This document shows positions 9,814-18,303 of a DNA stretch of 42,625 nucleotides, in pieces. The stretch covers positions 1 through 42,625 of the forward strand of contig NZ_JAMPXE010000013.1 of assembly GCF_023701345.1 (NCBI RefSeq). The letters are read 5' to 3'. The stretch is from Rhodoferax sp. Lineage in GTDB: Bacteria; Pseudomonadota; Gammaproteobacteria; Burkholderiales; Burkholderiaceae_C. The translations under genes and the position numbers were made by a program. The notes beneath the pieces are model-generated. The model made no database searches and was not told the origin of the DNA. It was given only the letters and a program-made list of their open reading frames with translations. Each line of letters starts with the position of its first letter. The stretch's first letter is position 1.

Positions 9814-11799
9814 TCAAAAATGGATCCCCCGCATCATCTGCTGCATCGCCACCGCCTCGGCTGACAACTGTTGCTTGTCTGGTTTGGCACCCTTGGCGGC
9901 AGATGAGTCCGGGAACATCCTGAAACTGGTGTTCATGGCAATTTGCGCCACGCGCGGCAGCGCGGCGTGCAGCACCTGGCCAAAAATGCCCATGCGAGTG
10001 GCGATGCGCACCGGCTTGAAGATGCAGGCCTGGGCGACCAGATCGGCGGCTTCTTCGGGGCTGAGGGTCGGCACGTTGTTGTACAGGCCGGTGGGCGCAA
10101 TCATGGGGGTGCGCACCAGCGGCATGTTGATGGTGGTAAAGGTAACGCCCTGGTCGGCGAACTCGCTGCTGGCGCAGCGCGTCCAGGCATCCAGCGCCGC
10201 CTTGCTGGCCACATAGGCGCTAAAGCGTGGCGCGTTGGTGAGCACGCCGATGCTGCTGATGTTGACCACATGGCCCTTGTGCCTGGCCACCATGCCGGGC
10301 AGGAAACCCATGGTGACGCGCAGGCTGCCAAAGTAGTTGAGCTGCATGGTGCGCTCGTAGTCGTGAAAGCGGTCGTAACTGGATTCGATGGCGCGGCGAA
10401 TGGAGCGGCCCGCATTGTTGACCAAAAAGTCGACGCCGCCATGCTCCCGGGTGACTTGCGCGACAAAGCTGGCGCAGGCCTCGGGCTCGGAAATGTCGAC
10501 GGCATAGGCCACAAACTGGTAACCACGCACTTTGGCCTGGACGCAGGCCTCGTCGAGCTTGTCCTGGTCACGTCCGCAAATCAAAGTGATGGCACCGGCC
10601 TCGGCGAACTTGTGCGCCGAGGCCAGACCAATGCCGGACGAGCCTCCGGTGATCAGCACCACTTTGCCACCCACGGTGCCGCGCAAGGACCGATCGATGT
10701 GCAGTTCGGGGTCGAGGTGGCGCTCCCAGTAGTCCCACAGGCGCCAGGCGTAGTCCCGCAGGTTCGGGCATGCAACGCCTGTGCCTTTCAGCGCGGCCAA
10801 GGTGTCGCGGCAGTCAAAGCGTGTGGGGTAGTTGACAAAGGTGAGCATTTCCTCGGGCAGGCCCAGGTCTTTCATGATGGCGGCGCGCACCCGGCGCACC
10901 GGCGCCAGCGCCATCAGGGCTTTGCTGACATTGCGTGGAATAAAGCCAAACAGCGCGGCGTTGATGAACAGGTTCATCTTGGGCGCATGGGCGGCCTTGC
11001 TGAAAATGTCGAGCACGTCACCGACGCGGTAGCCCACCGGGTCCACCAGGTGATAACAGCGGCTGGCCGTGTCTTTTTGGTGGCTGATGGCGGCCAGTGC
11101 CGCCACCACAAAATCCACCGGCACGATGTTGATACGCCCGCCCTCCAGCCCGATCGACGGCAGCCACGGCGGCAGCAGCTGGCGCATGCGCTGGATCAGC
11201 TTGAAGAAATAATAGGGGCCGTCAATCTTGTCCATCTCGCCGCTCTGGCTGTCGCCCACCACCATCGCCGGGCGATAGACCGACCAGGGCACTTTGCACT
11301 CGGTGCGCACAATTTTTTCGCTTTCATGCTTGGTCATGAAATACGGGTGCTCGTAGTTCTCGGCTTCATTGAACATGTCTTCGCGGAACACGCCTTCGTA
11401 CAGGCCGGCGGCGGCGATCGAGCTCACGTGGTGAAAGTGCCCGGCGTCAACGGCGCGGGCCAGTTCGATGGTGTTGCGCGTGCCCTCGACGTTGACCACG
11501 ATCTGGCTGGCGGCGTCGGCGCTCAGGTCGTAAATGGCCGCCAGATGGTAGAAATGGTCCACCTGCCCCTTGAGTTGCTTGAGGTCCGCCGCTGAAATCC
11601 CCAGCTTCTTGCTGGTCAGGTCGCCAGACACCGGGATGACGCGCGCCGCGCTGGCGCCCCAGAACTCCCGCAAAGCCTTGACCTTGCCCGCGCTGCCAGG
11701 TCGCACCAGAAAATACACCACCGCGCCCTTGCGCTCCAGCAATTGCTTGACCAACCGTTTGCCGATGAACCCGGTAGCACCCGTGACGAAATAACGCAT
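9814..11799 (-). CDS. Two-domain fatty acyl-CoA reductase (reductase + SDR), similar to Marinobacter Maqu_2507
   Basis: MRYFVTGATGFIGKRLVKQLLERKGAVVYFLVR ... FHHVSSIAAAGLYEGVFREDMF ... KVVLITGGSSGIGLASAHKFAEAGA ... VNISSIGVLTNAPRFSAYVASKAALDAW; same 661-aa architecture as the Marinobacter enzyme, from memory. Confidence 0.85.
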   Translation of the reverse strand: MRYFVTGATGFIGKRLVKQLLERKGAVVYFLVRPGSAGKVKALREFWGASAARVIPVSGDLTSKKLGISAADLKQLKGQVDHFYHLAAIYDLSADAASQIVVNVEGTRNTIELARAVDAGHFHHVSSIAAAGLYEGVFREDMFNEAENYEHPYFMTKHESEKIVRTECKVPWSVYRPAMVVGDSQSGEMDKIDGPYYFFKLIQRMRQLLPPWLPSIGLEGGRINIVPVDFVVAALAAISHQKDTASRCYHLVDPVGYRVGDVLDIFSKAAHAPKMNLFINAALFGFIPRNVSKALMALAPVRRVRAAIMKDLGLPEEMLTFVNYPTRFDCRDTLAALKGTGVACPNLRDYAWRLWDYWERHLDPELHIDRSLRGTVGGKVVLITGGSSGIGLASAHKFAEAGAITLICGRDQDKLDEACVQAKVRGYQFVAYAVDISEPEACASFVAQVTREHGGVDFLVNNAGRSIRRAIESSYDRFHDYERTMQLNYFGSLRVTMGFLPGMVARHKGHVVNISSIGVLTNAPRFSAYVASKAALDAWTRCASSEFADQGVTFTTINMPLVRTPMIAPTGLYNNVPTLSPEEAADLVAQACIFKPVRIATRMGIFGQVLHAALPRVAQIAMNTSFRMFPDSSAAKGAKPDKQQLSAEAVAMQQMMRGIHF

Positions 11800-11862
11800 C
11801 GATGTCTCCCAAAGAAGAATGCCATTTTTGCCTGAATTGCGCGCTGCAAGTCAATCTGAGCT

Positions 11863-12276
11863 TCAAACGAAGGTGGCAGGAGAAACCCCAAAGCGTTCGC
11901 TGAGCGCCCGTACTTGGCGGATATTGAGTTCCCGCTTGCCCCTAAGGATTTCAGAGACAACGCCTTGGCTGCCAATCTCGGGCAGATCGCATTGCTTGAT
12001 GCCGTGTTGCGCCATCAAAAACTTGAGCGCTTGCACGCCGGTAACATCGGGCAACGGATGGTGTTCGGCCTCGAAGTCCTCAATGAGGTCGCCGACGATG
12101 TCGACCAGACCCATCGCGGGATGGTTTTCGTCGCCAGCGGCCTCGTCGAGCAGGGCTTCGAGCATCGCCACCATTCGCTGGTAATGCGCTTCGTCCCGGA
12201 TGGGGGCGATGTCGGTGGTACGGCGAAAGGTCTCCCACGCCGGGAGCAGGTATTTCACCTGGATGTGTGCATTCAT
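11863..12276 (-). CDS. higA: HigA-type antitoxin with XRE HTH
   Basis: MNAHIQVKYLLPAWETFRRTTDIAPIRDEAHYQRMVAMLEALLDE...; C-terminal HTH FLMAQHGIKQCDLPEIGSQGVVSEILRGKRELNIRQVRALSERFGVSPATFV. Confidence 0.9.
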   Translation of the reverse strand: MNAHIQVKYLLPAWETFRRTTDIAPIRDEAHYQRMVAMLEALLDEAAGDENHPAMGLVDIVGDLIEDFEAEHHPLPDVTGVQALKFLMAQHGIKQCDLPEIGSQGVVSEILRGKRELNIRQVRALSERFGVSPATFV

Positions 12277-12560
12277 GATTTCCATGCTCCTTTGTCGTAG
12301 TCCCGGTGCGTCAACACCGTTTTGATATAGACGATCTGCTTCTCAAACCGGATGTAAGCGATGAGACGGTATTTGTTGCCGCCAATATCGAATACTGTCA
12401 GTTCGCCGACCTTGCCTATGGCATTGAAGGCCGCCTTCAGTTCAGCCCAGTGGTCAAATCGATTCTTCTCAATCACTCTTCGCCAGCCCTGCAAGGGCTC
12501 ATCAGCACGAGGGTGCAGCGCCGCGAAGGCGCGCAGTGCGCTGTTGCTGATAATTTTCAT
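12273..12560 (-). CDS. higB: HigB-type mRNA interferase toxin
   Basis: MKIISNSALRAFAALHPRADEPLQGWRRVIEKNRFDHWAELKAAF...NKYRLIAYIRFEKQIVYIKTVLTHRDYDKGAWK; abuts higA. Confidence 0.92.
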   Translation of the reverse strand: MKIISNSALRAFAALHPRADEPLQGWRRVIEKNRFDHWAELKAAFNAIGKVGELTVFDIGGNKYRLIAYIRFEKQIVYIKTVLTHRDYDKGAWKS

Positions 12561-12564
12561 GAGT

Positions 12565-12587
12565 ACGAGTTTATCTCGTTTTGAGAT
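12565..12587. promoter_or_regulatory. Two overlapping palindromes, putative HigA operator
   Basis: ACGAG-TTTAT-CTCGT (12565-12579) and ATCTC-GTTTT-GAGAT (12573-12587), just upstream of the higB ATG. Confidence 0.6.
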
Positions 12588-12740
12588 TTATGCAATTGAC
12601 GCCTCGTGCACGAAGGCGAATTCGCCGGTGGTTTTAGGAAGCTCCCCCTACACATTTGCCACCGTCCTCTTTAAAGTTGCTTCCATGCACCGAAGTTCTT
12701 GGTGCAACAGCATTAACCTTTTACCCATCAGGAGTTCAAC

Positions 12741-13337
12741 ATGGTTACCAAACTCAAAAAAGTCAGCCCAGCAGCCAAGTCCGGCGGCAAGTCGGCCACC
12801 AAAAAGTCGGCCAAAGCTACGGCGTACAAGTCGTCCATTTTGTCGGGCTCGGTAAAAGACTCGGCCCAGCAGATCTGGCAAGCCGGCCTGGGCGCGTTCA
12901 ACAAGGCACAGGTCGAAGGCAGCAAGGCGTTTGAGGCACTGGTGAAAGAAGGCGTGAGTTTTCAGCGCAAAACCCAGTCTGCGGCCGAAGAAAAAATCAA
13001 CGAAGCCACGCAAAAGATGACCAGCATGGCCAGCGACATCGGCAGCAAGGCTTCGGGCCAGTGGGACAAGCTGGAAAACATTTTTGAAGAGCGCGTGGCC
13101 AAGGCGCTGCACAAGCTCGGCGTGCCCTCGGCCAAGGACATCGATGCCCTGATGGCCCGCATTGACGCGCTGAATGCCAGCGTGAAAAAGCTCAGTGCCA
13201 CCAAAACAGCGGCCAAGCCCGTTGCCAAAGTACCCGTCACCAAGCCGGCGGCCAAAAAGGCCCCTGCCCGCAAAGCCCCGGCAGCCAAAAAAGCCGCACC
13301 CCAAACAGCTCAAGCGGCTCAGGTAAACCCTGCATAA
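12741..13337 (+). CDS. Phasin / PHA granule-associated protein (PhaF/PhaI-like) with Lys/Ala/Pro-rich tail
   Basis: SVKDSAQQIWQAGLGAFNKAQVEGSKAFEALVKEG ... phasin helices; AKVPVTKPAAKKAPARKAPAAKKAAP tail. Confidence 0.88.
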   Translation: MVTKLKKVSPAAKSGGKSATKKSAKATAYKSSILSGSVKDSAQQIWQAGLGAFNKAQVEGSKAFEALVKEGVSFQRKTQSAAEEKINEATQKMTSMASDIGSKASGQWDKLENIFEERVAKALHKLGVPSAKDIDALMARIDALNASVKKLSATKTAAKPVAKVPVTKPAAKKAPARKAPAAKKAAPQTAQAAQVNPA

Positions 13338-13370
13338 ACAGGGGCCTGAAGCGCCCTACACTGCAGTGGT

Positions 13371-14621
13371 ATGACGCGTCACCAAGCCCACGCTCCCAAG
13401 ATCGCCCTGGCGCTGGCCGGCGGCGGGCCACTGGGGGCCATCTACGAGATTGGCGCCCTGTGCGCGCTGCAGGAGTCGCTGCAGGGCATCGATTTCAACC
13501 GGCTGCAGCATTACGTGGGGGTATCGGCCGGCAGCTTCATTGCGGCGGGTCTGGCCAACGGCGTCACGCCACAGCAACTGTTTTCAGTGTTCATTGAAGA
13601 CCGCAAGCAGCAGGCCGAAGCGTTCGATCCGGCCTGGCTGCTGCGACCCGCCTTTGGCGAGTTTTTTGCCCGCAGCCTGTTGTTGCCGGGCCTGTTGCTG
13701 GCCGGCGCCTGGCAGGGCACGCTGGGGCGCAAGTCTTTGATGCGTGCGCTGGAGCACCTGAGCCCGAGCCTGCCCACCGGGATTTTCTCCAATGCCAAAG
13801 TTGAAGTTGAGCTGGAACGGCTGTTTTCCAGACCCGGGCGCAGCAACGATTTCCGCCAGCTCAAAAGCCGGCTGACCCTGGTGGCCACCCATCTGGACAG
13901 TTGCCAGCCGGTTGCATTCGGCCGCCCGGGCTGGGACCATGTGCCCATCTCCAGGGCCGTGCAAGCCAGTGCCGCCCTGCCGGGCCTGTTTCCACCGGTC
14001 GAGATTGACGGCCAGCATTTTGTCGATGGTGCCCTGCTCAAGACCATGCACGCCTCGATTGCGCTCGACGAAGGCGTCGACCTGATGTTGTGCATCAACC
14101 CGCTGGTGCCGTTTGACGCCTCGGTGCGGCAAGCCGCCACCGATGCCGCCGCTCCTCCCTGGGCCGCGCCCGAGCCAATTCCGCGCATTGCCGATGGCGG
14201 TTTGCCCGCCGTGCTGAGTCAGACCTTCAGGTCGATCATCCACTCGCGTCTGGTGCTGGGGCTCAAGAGCTACGAGCAGGCCTACCCCAACACCGACATG
14301 GTGCTGATCGAGCCCGACCACCGCGACCCCGAACTCTATCTGGCCAACACCTTCAGCTACAGCCAGCGCCGCCACCTGGCCGAACACGCCTACCAACAAA
14401 CTCGCCAGTTGCTGCGTTCGCGCCAAACCGGCCTGAGCACCAGGCTGGGCTACCATGGCATCAGCCTCAACCATGCCGTGCTCGACGACACCAGCCGCCA
14501 CTTGTGCCGGCCCCGGCGCGACCCCAGCCGGATCAGCCATGCCCTGACCAGGCTGCACACGGTGCTGAACAAGCTGAATCAGGTGATGCAGACCGCCGCC
14601 CCTGAGGGCCTGCCTGGATGA
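13371..14621 (+). CDS. Patatin-like phospholipase/lipase
   Basis: IALALAGGGPLGAIYEIGAL oxyanion loop, VGVSAGSFIAAGL (GxSxG), VDGALL (D-G). Confidence 0.92.
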   Translation: MTRHQAHAPKIALALAGGGPLGAIYEIGALCALQESLQGIDFNRLQHYVGVSAGSFIAAGLANGVTPQQLFSVFIEDRKQQAEAFDPAWLLRPAFGEFFARSLLLPGLLLAGAWQGTLGRKSLMRALEHLSPSLPTGIFSNAKVEVELERLFSRPGRSNDFRQLKSRLTLVATHLDSCQPVAFGRPGWDHVPISRAVQASAALPGLFPPVEIDGQHFVDGALLKTMHASIALDEGVDLMLCINPLVPFDASVRQAATDAAAPPWAAPEPIPRIADGGLPAVLSQTFRSIIHSRLVLGLKSYEQAYPNTDMVLIEPDHRDPELYLANTFSYSQRRHLAEHAYQQTRQLLRSRQTGLSTRLGYHGISLNHAVLDDTSRHLCRPRRDPSRISHALTRLHTVLNKLNQVMQTAAPEGLPG

Positions 14622-15280
14622 TCAAAAAAGCCCCCCGGCGCACAGCAGAGCGCATTCTTGAAGTCACACTGGGGCTGTTCAACCGCTTCGGCGAGCCCAA
14701 TGTGTCCACCACGCTGATCTCAGCCGAGCTCAATATCAGCCCCGGTAACCTGTATTACCACTACCCGGCCAAGGACGAGCTCATCAACGCGCTGTTTGAC
14801 CGTTTCGAGCGTCCTTTGAACGAGCTGTTGGGTGCGGGCGACGACGTGCGCAACGTCGAAGACGCCTGGTTTTACATGCACACCTTGTTTGAGCTGATCT
14901 GGCAATACCGGTTCTTGTACCGCGACCTGAACGACCTGCTGAGCAAGAACCGGCGCCTGGAAACGCACTTCCAGGTTATCCTGAAAAACAAGACCCGCTC
15001 CATCCGCGCCCTGCTCGAAGGCATGCGCCGCGGCGGTGCCCTGCAAATTGACGCGCGCGAGATCGAGGCCACCGCGACCAGCATGGTGGTGGTGCTGACC
15101 TACTGGCTCAGTTTTGAATATGTGCGTGACCCGCGCAATGCACTCGAAGAGCAAAACGCCCAGGCCGCGCTGCTGCGTGGCGTGCAGCATGTGCTGAACC
15201 TGCTGGCGCCTTACCTGGAAACGGCCCAGCGCGACCACTTGCTCAAGCTCTGCGATGCCTACAATAAGGAAATCAGATAG
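14618..15280 (+). CDS. TetR family transcriptional regulator
   Basis: RTAERILEVTLGLFNRFGEPNVSTTLISAELNISPGNLYYHYPAKDELI; overlaps the patatin gene by 4 bp. Confidence 0.92.
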   Translation: MIKKAPRRTAERILEVTLGLFNRFGEPNVSTTLISAELNISPGNLYYHYPAKDELINALFDRFERPLNELLGAGDDVRNVEDAWFYMHTLFELIWQYRFLYRDLNDLLSKNRRLETHFQVILKNKTRSIRALLEGMRRGGALQIDAREIEATATSMVVVLTYWLSFEYVRDPRNALEEQNAQAALLRGVQHVLNLLAPYLETAQRDHLLKLCDAYNKEIR

Positions 15281-15304
15281 AAAGACAGGGCAGAGGAAAC
15301 AACA

Positions 15305-16078
15305 ATGGCCAAGTGGACGACTTTCCCCTTTGCGGGCGACTACAACTTTGATGCCGGGAGTGTCAGGAATCAATGGGCCAGATTGCACGCCGGAGACCTG
15401 GAACCCCTGCCCGATGATCCCGGCTTGCTGCAAGCCTGGGCTTATTTTCACAACGGCGATTTTGACAAGGCGATGCATTTGGGACTCGACATGGGGTTGG
15501 CCGGCCTCAACGTGGCCAACAAGGCCGCCTGTGTTTACGCCACTTACCTGGAACGACAGGAAGCCACCCGGCTCGCCCTGTTTGTCGAAGCGGCCGAGCG
15601 CGCCGAGGCGCAAATCAAGCAGCAGCCCGACAACGTCAACGCCTATTACTGGCGCGCCTATGCGCTGGGGCGCTACAGCCAGGGCATCAGCGTGGCCAAG
15701 GCGCTGGCGCAAGGGCTGGGCACCAGGGTCAAGACCGACCTGGAACACGTCATCCAGCAACAACCCACGCACCCCGACGCCCATATCGCGCTGGGCAGCT
15801 TTCATGCCGAGGTGATCGACAAGGTGGGTGAACTGATTGGCGCCATGGCCTACGGAGCGCACAAAAGCACCGGGCTCACGCTGTTTCAGCAGGCGCTCAA
15901 GTTCAACATGGCGTCCACCATCGGCATGGTCGAATATGCCCGCGCCATGCTGATGCTCGACGGAGATGCCATGATGCAAGAGGCCACCCGGCTGTACCAG
16001 CAGGCCGCGCGCACCCAGCCCATTGACGCCATGGAACGCCTGGATGTCGAGATGGCCAAGGCCGAGCTGGAAGACTAA
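15305..16078 (+). CDS. TPR-like protein of unknown function
   Basis: 257-aa ORF with helical repeat character (NVNAYYWRAYALGRYSQGIS..., HPDAHIALGSFHAEVI). Confidence 0.75.
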   Translation: MAKWTTFPFAGDYNFDAGSVRNQWARLHAGDLEPLPDDPGLLQAWAYFHNGDFDKAMHLGLDMGLAGLNVANKAACVYATYLERQEATRLALFVEAAERAEAQIKQQPDNVNAYYWRAYALGRYSQGISVAKALAQGLGTRVKTDLEHVIQQQPTHPDAHIALGSFHAEVIDKVGELIGAMAYGAHKSTGLTLFQQALKFNMASTIGMVEYARAMLMLDGDAMMQEATRLYQQAARTQPIDAMERLDVEMAKAELED

Positions 16079-16081
16079 AGC

Positions 16082-17605
16082 CTAATCGCCCCAGGGCAGC
16101 ATCAGCGTCAGCAGGCGCAGTTTGTCAAACTCGGGCTCAAACTGGTCGATGATGGCCTGCGGATTGGGGCACAGCGTGGCATCGCTGATGATGCCAAACT
16201 GCACGCCGCCACCGTAACTCAAAATTGACACGCCCAAGCCCACCGTGCCCGACTGCGGCACCCAAAACAGCGCCTGTTCCAGCGTGGACCCACAAAACCT
16301 GAGCTTGTCGCGCGGCCCGGGCACATTGGTCATTACGGCCGTGGTTTTTCTGGAGAACAGGCTCAGCATGGCATCCTGGGCCGGTTTGATCACCATGCCC
16401 GCGATGGCCAGCAGGGCATAACTCAGCAGCGGCTGCAGGCTGCCCTTGAGCTCAGCCATGCGCCGGCGCACTTCAAACACCCGCGCCAGCGGGTTGTCCA
16501 GGCCAATCGGCAACACCACCGGCGCCAGGCCAAACTGGTTGCCCAACTGGTAGGCTTGCGCCATCGGCCGCAAATTGACCGGCACCATGGCGCGGATGTC
16601 CTTGCCTGCCACCGAATCGCCTTGTGCTTTGAGGTATTCGCCAAGGGCGCCGGCCACACAGGCCAGCAGCACGTCGTTGATCGAGCAATGCAGCGCCTTG
16701 CTCACCGCACGCACCTCATCGAGCGGGATCGGCTGGCACCATGCCACCCGTTTGGCGTGACCGGGCGTGCCTTTGAGACGGGTGGGTGAATCGTCTGGCA
16801 TCAGGGCCAGCGCGGCACTGTCGCGCAGCACCTGGCAGGCCAGCCTGGCCACGTCGGCAGAGCCCGCCTTGCCCTTGCTGAAGCCTTGGCTGATCAGCTT
16901 GTCAAGCAGGGTTTGGGGGTCACCCATGGCGCCCAAGGCCTGCGCGGCGCCGTCCCCTGCGGCCTCCAACGCCTTCACGGTGGCCCCCGTCAGCGGTTCA
17001 ATCACCGTGTGTGCCAGCCATTCTTCAGCGGCCTCCCAGCCCGAGAGTGAAGCGGGTTGGGTCTGGCGCTGCGGCGGCTCGGTGCCGCCATCGACCAGCG
17101 ACTGGATCACGGCGATCAAGGCCAGCCCGTCGGCAATGCAATGGTGAATACGCACCAGCAGCGCCGAGCCGCCCTGGTAATGTTCCACCAGCCTGAAGTC
17201 CCACAGCGGGTAACGCGGGTCCAGCGGCTGCAAGGCCAGCTCGGCCAGGCGCGCTTGCAAGGCTTGTTGCGGATGGGTCCGGGCCGAGGGCGGCAGCTTG
17301 TCGCGCTGCACATGGCGCCGGATGTCGAAACGGGTGTCGGTCACCCAACTCGCACCAGTGGCATCCTGCACCACTTTTTGCCCAAAGCGCGGGTATTTCA
17401 GCAAACGCGCTTCGATGCGCTGGCAAGCGGCCGCATAACTGACCGCCGGCTTGATGATCCAAACCCCCATGATCATCATCAAATTGCTGGCGCTGTCCAT
17501 GCGCAGCCAGGCGGTGTCCACCTTGCTCATGCGCTCGTGCACCGGGCTGGCGGTCGGGTTGGCCGCGGCGGTGCGGGCGCTGGGGCGATGCAGACGTGTG
17601 ACCAT
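16082..17605 (-). CDS. Wax ester synthase/diacylglycerol acyltransferase (WS/DGAT family)
   Basis: HHxxxDG motif in LLVRIHHCIADGLALI; NDVLLACVAGAL; AVMTNVPGPRDKL; start set at 17605. Confidence 0.93.
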   Translation of the reverse strand: MVTRLHRPSARTAAANPTASPVHERMSKVDTAWLRMDSASNLMMIMGVWIIKPAVSYAAACQRIEARLLKYPRFGQKVVQDATGASWVTDTRFDIRRHVQRDKLPPSARTHPQQALQARLAELALQPLDPRYPLWDFRLVEHYQGGSALLVRIHHCIADGLALIAVIQSLVDGGTEPPQRQTQPASLSGWEAAEEWLAHTVIEPLTGATVKALEAAGDGAAQALGAMGDPQTLLDKLISQGFSKGKAGSADVARLACQVLRDSAALALMPDDSPTRLKGTPGHAKRVAWCQPIPLDEVRAVSKALHCSINDVLLACVAGALGEYLKAQGDSVAGKDIRAMVPVNLRPMAQAYQLGNQFGLAPVVLPIGLDNPLARVFEVRRRMAELKGSLQPLLSYALLAIAGMVIKPAQDAMLSLFSRKTTAVMTNVPGPRDKLRFCGSTLEQALFWVPQSGTVGLGVSILSYGGGVQFGIISDATLCPNPQAIIDQFEPEFDKLRLLTLMLPWGD

Positions 17606-17708
17606 GTCAACTCTTTCGGGAAGGTTCTCTATTTTGCGATCAAAACGCCCATTAAGATCAGCCTTGCTTACCCTGATACACGATCTTTTAACTGTTAGAG
17701 AATTTTTC

Positions 17709-17963
17709 ATGTCTGACCTGCAAACCAAATTTGAAGCCGCCGTGGCCAACTCAAAAAACTTGAGCGAGCGCCCCGACAACATGACCCTGCTCAAACTGTA
17801 TGCACTGTACAAGCAAGCCAGTGCGGGCGACAACAGCGAGAAAAAACCCGGTTTCACCGACATGGTGGGTCGCGCCAAATGGGATGCCTGGAATAACCTC
17901 AAGGGCACCCCCAGCACGGAGGCCATGCAGCAATATATCGACCTGATTGAGTCGCTGGGCTGA
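17709..17963 (+). CDS. Acyl-CoA-binding protein (ACBP)
   Basis: MSDLQTKFEAAVANSKNLSERPDNMTLLKLYALYKQASAGDNSEKKPGFTDMVGRAKWDAWNNLKG. Confidence 0.95.
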   Translation: MSDLQTKFEAAVANSKNLSERPDNMTLLKLYALYKQASAGDNSEKKPGFTDMVGRAKWDAWNNLKGTPSTEAMQQYIDLIESLG

Positions 17964-18293
17964 TCAAGCCTTTGGCGCTGGCCGTTTTTTAGGGACTGGC
18001 GTGGGCGCCGCTAATAAGGCGTCCAGGTTCTTCACGATTTCGGCCTCGATCGTGCCCTTGAAGGCACCGAGCAAAAAACCGAGCTGGGCGCGCAACTCAA
18101 AGTGCGTTTTGGTCACCGTCAAACTGCCCCTGACACCAGTGCGCACAAATTCGACCTCGTCCTCATGCTTGCCCTGCGCGTAATTGCACTGCATGGCAAA
18201 TTCCTGCTCGACCTGCTCCGCCCATTGAAAGGCAATCTTGCGCGCTTTGGCCAGCCCCAGCGCGTGTTCGCGAACGATGTTGAGTTCAGCCAT
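17964..18293 (-). CDS. Polyhydroxyalkanoic acid system family protein (PHA_gran_rgn-type)
   Basis: MAELNIVREHALGLAKARKIAFQWAEQVEQEFAM...GSLTVTKTHFELRAQLGFLLGAFKGTIEAEI. Confidence 0.85.
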   Translation of the reverse strand: MAELNIVREHALGLAKARKIAFQWAEQVEQEFAMQCNYAQGKHEDEVEFVRTGVRGSLTVTKTHFELRAQLGFLLGAFKGTIEAEIVKNLDALLAAPTPVPKKRPAPKA

Positions 18294-18303
18294 ATCTCTT
18301 TGT

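Noticed and set aside
9943-11595. 550-aa plus-strand ORF opposite the acyl-CoA reductase
   Set aside because: Shadow ORF of a GC-rich gene; His/Gly/Ala-rich low-information translation, while the opposite strand has clear conserved motifs
12648-13313. 221-aa minus-strand ORF opposite the phasin
   Set aside because: Gly/Phe/Arg-rich shadow of the basic phasin gene; no recognisable domain
13200-13320. KPAAKKAPARKAPAAKKA repeats considered as a tandem DNA repeat
   Set aside because: Compositional low-complexity tail typical of PhaF-like phasins; no regular DNA period
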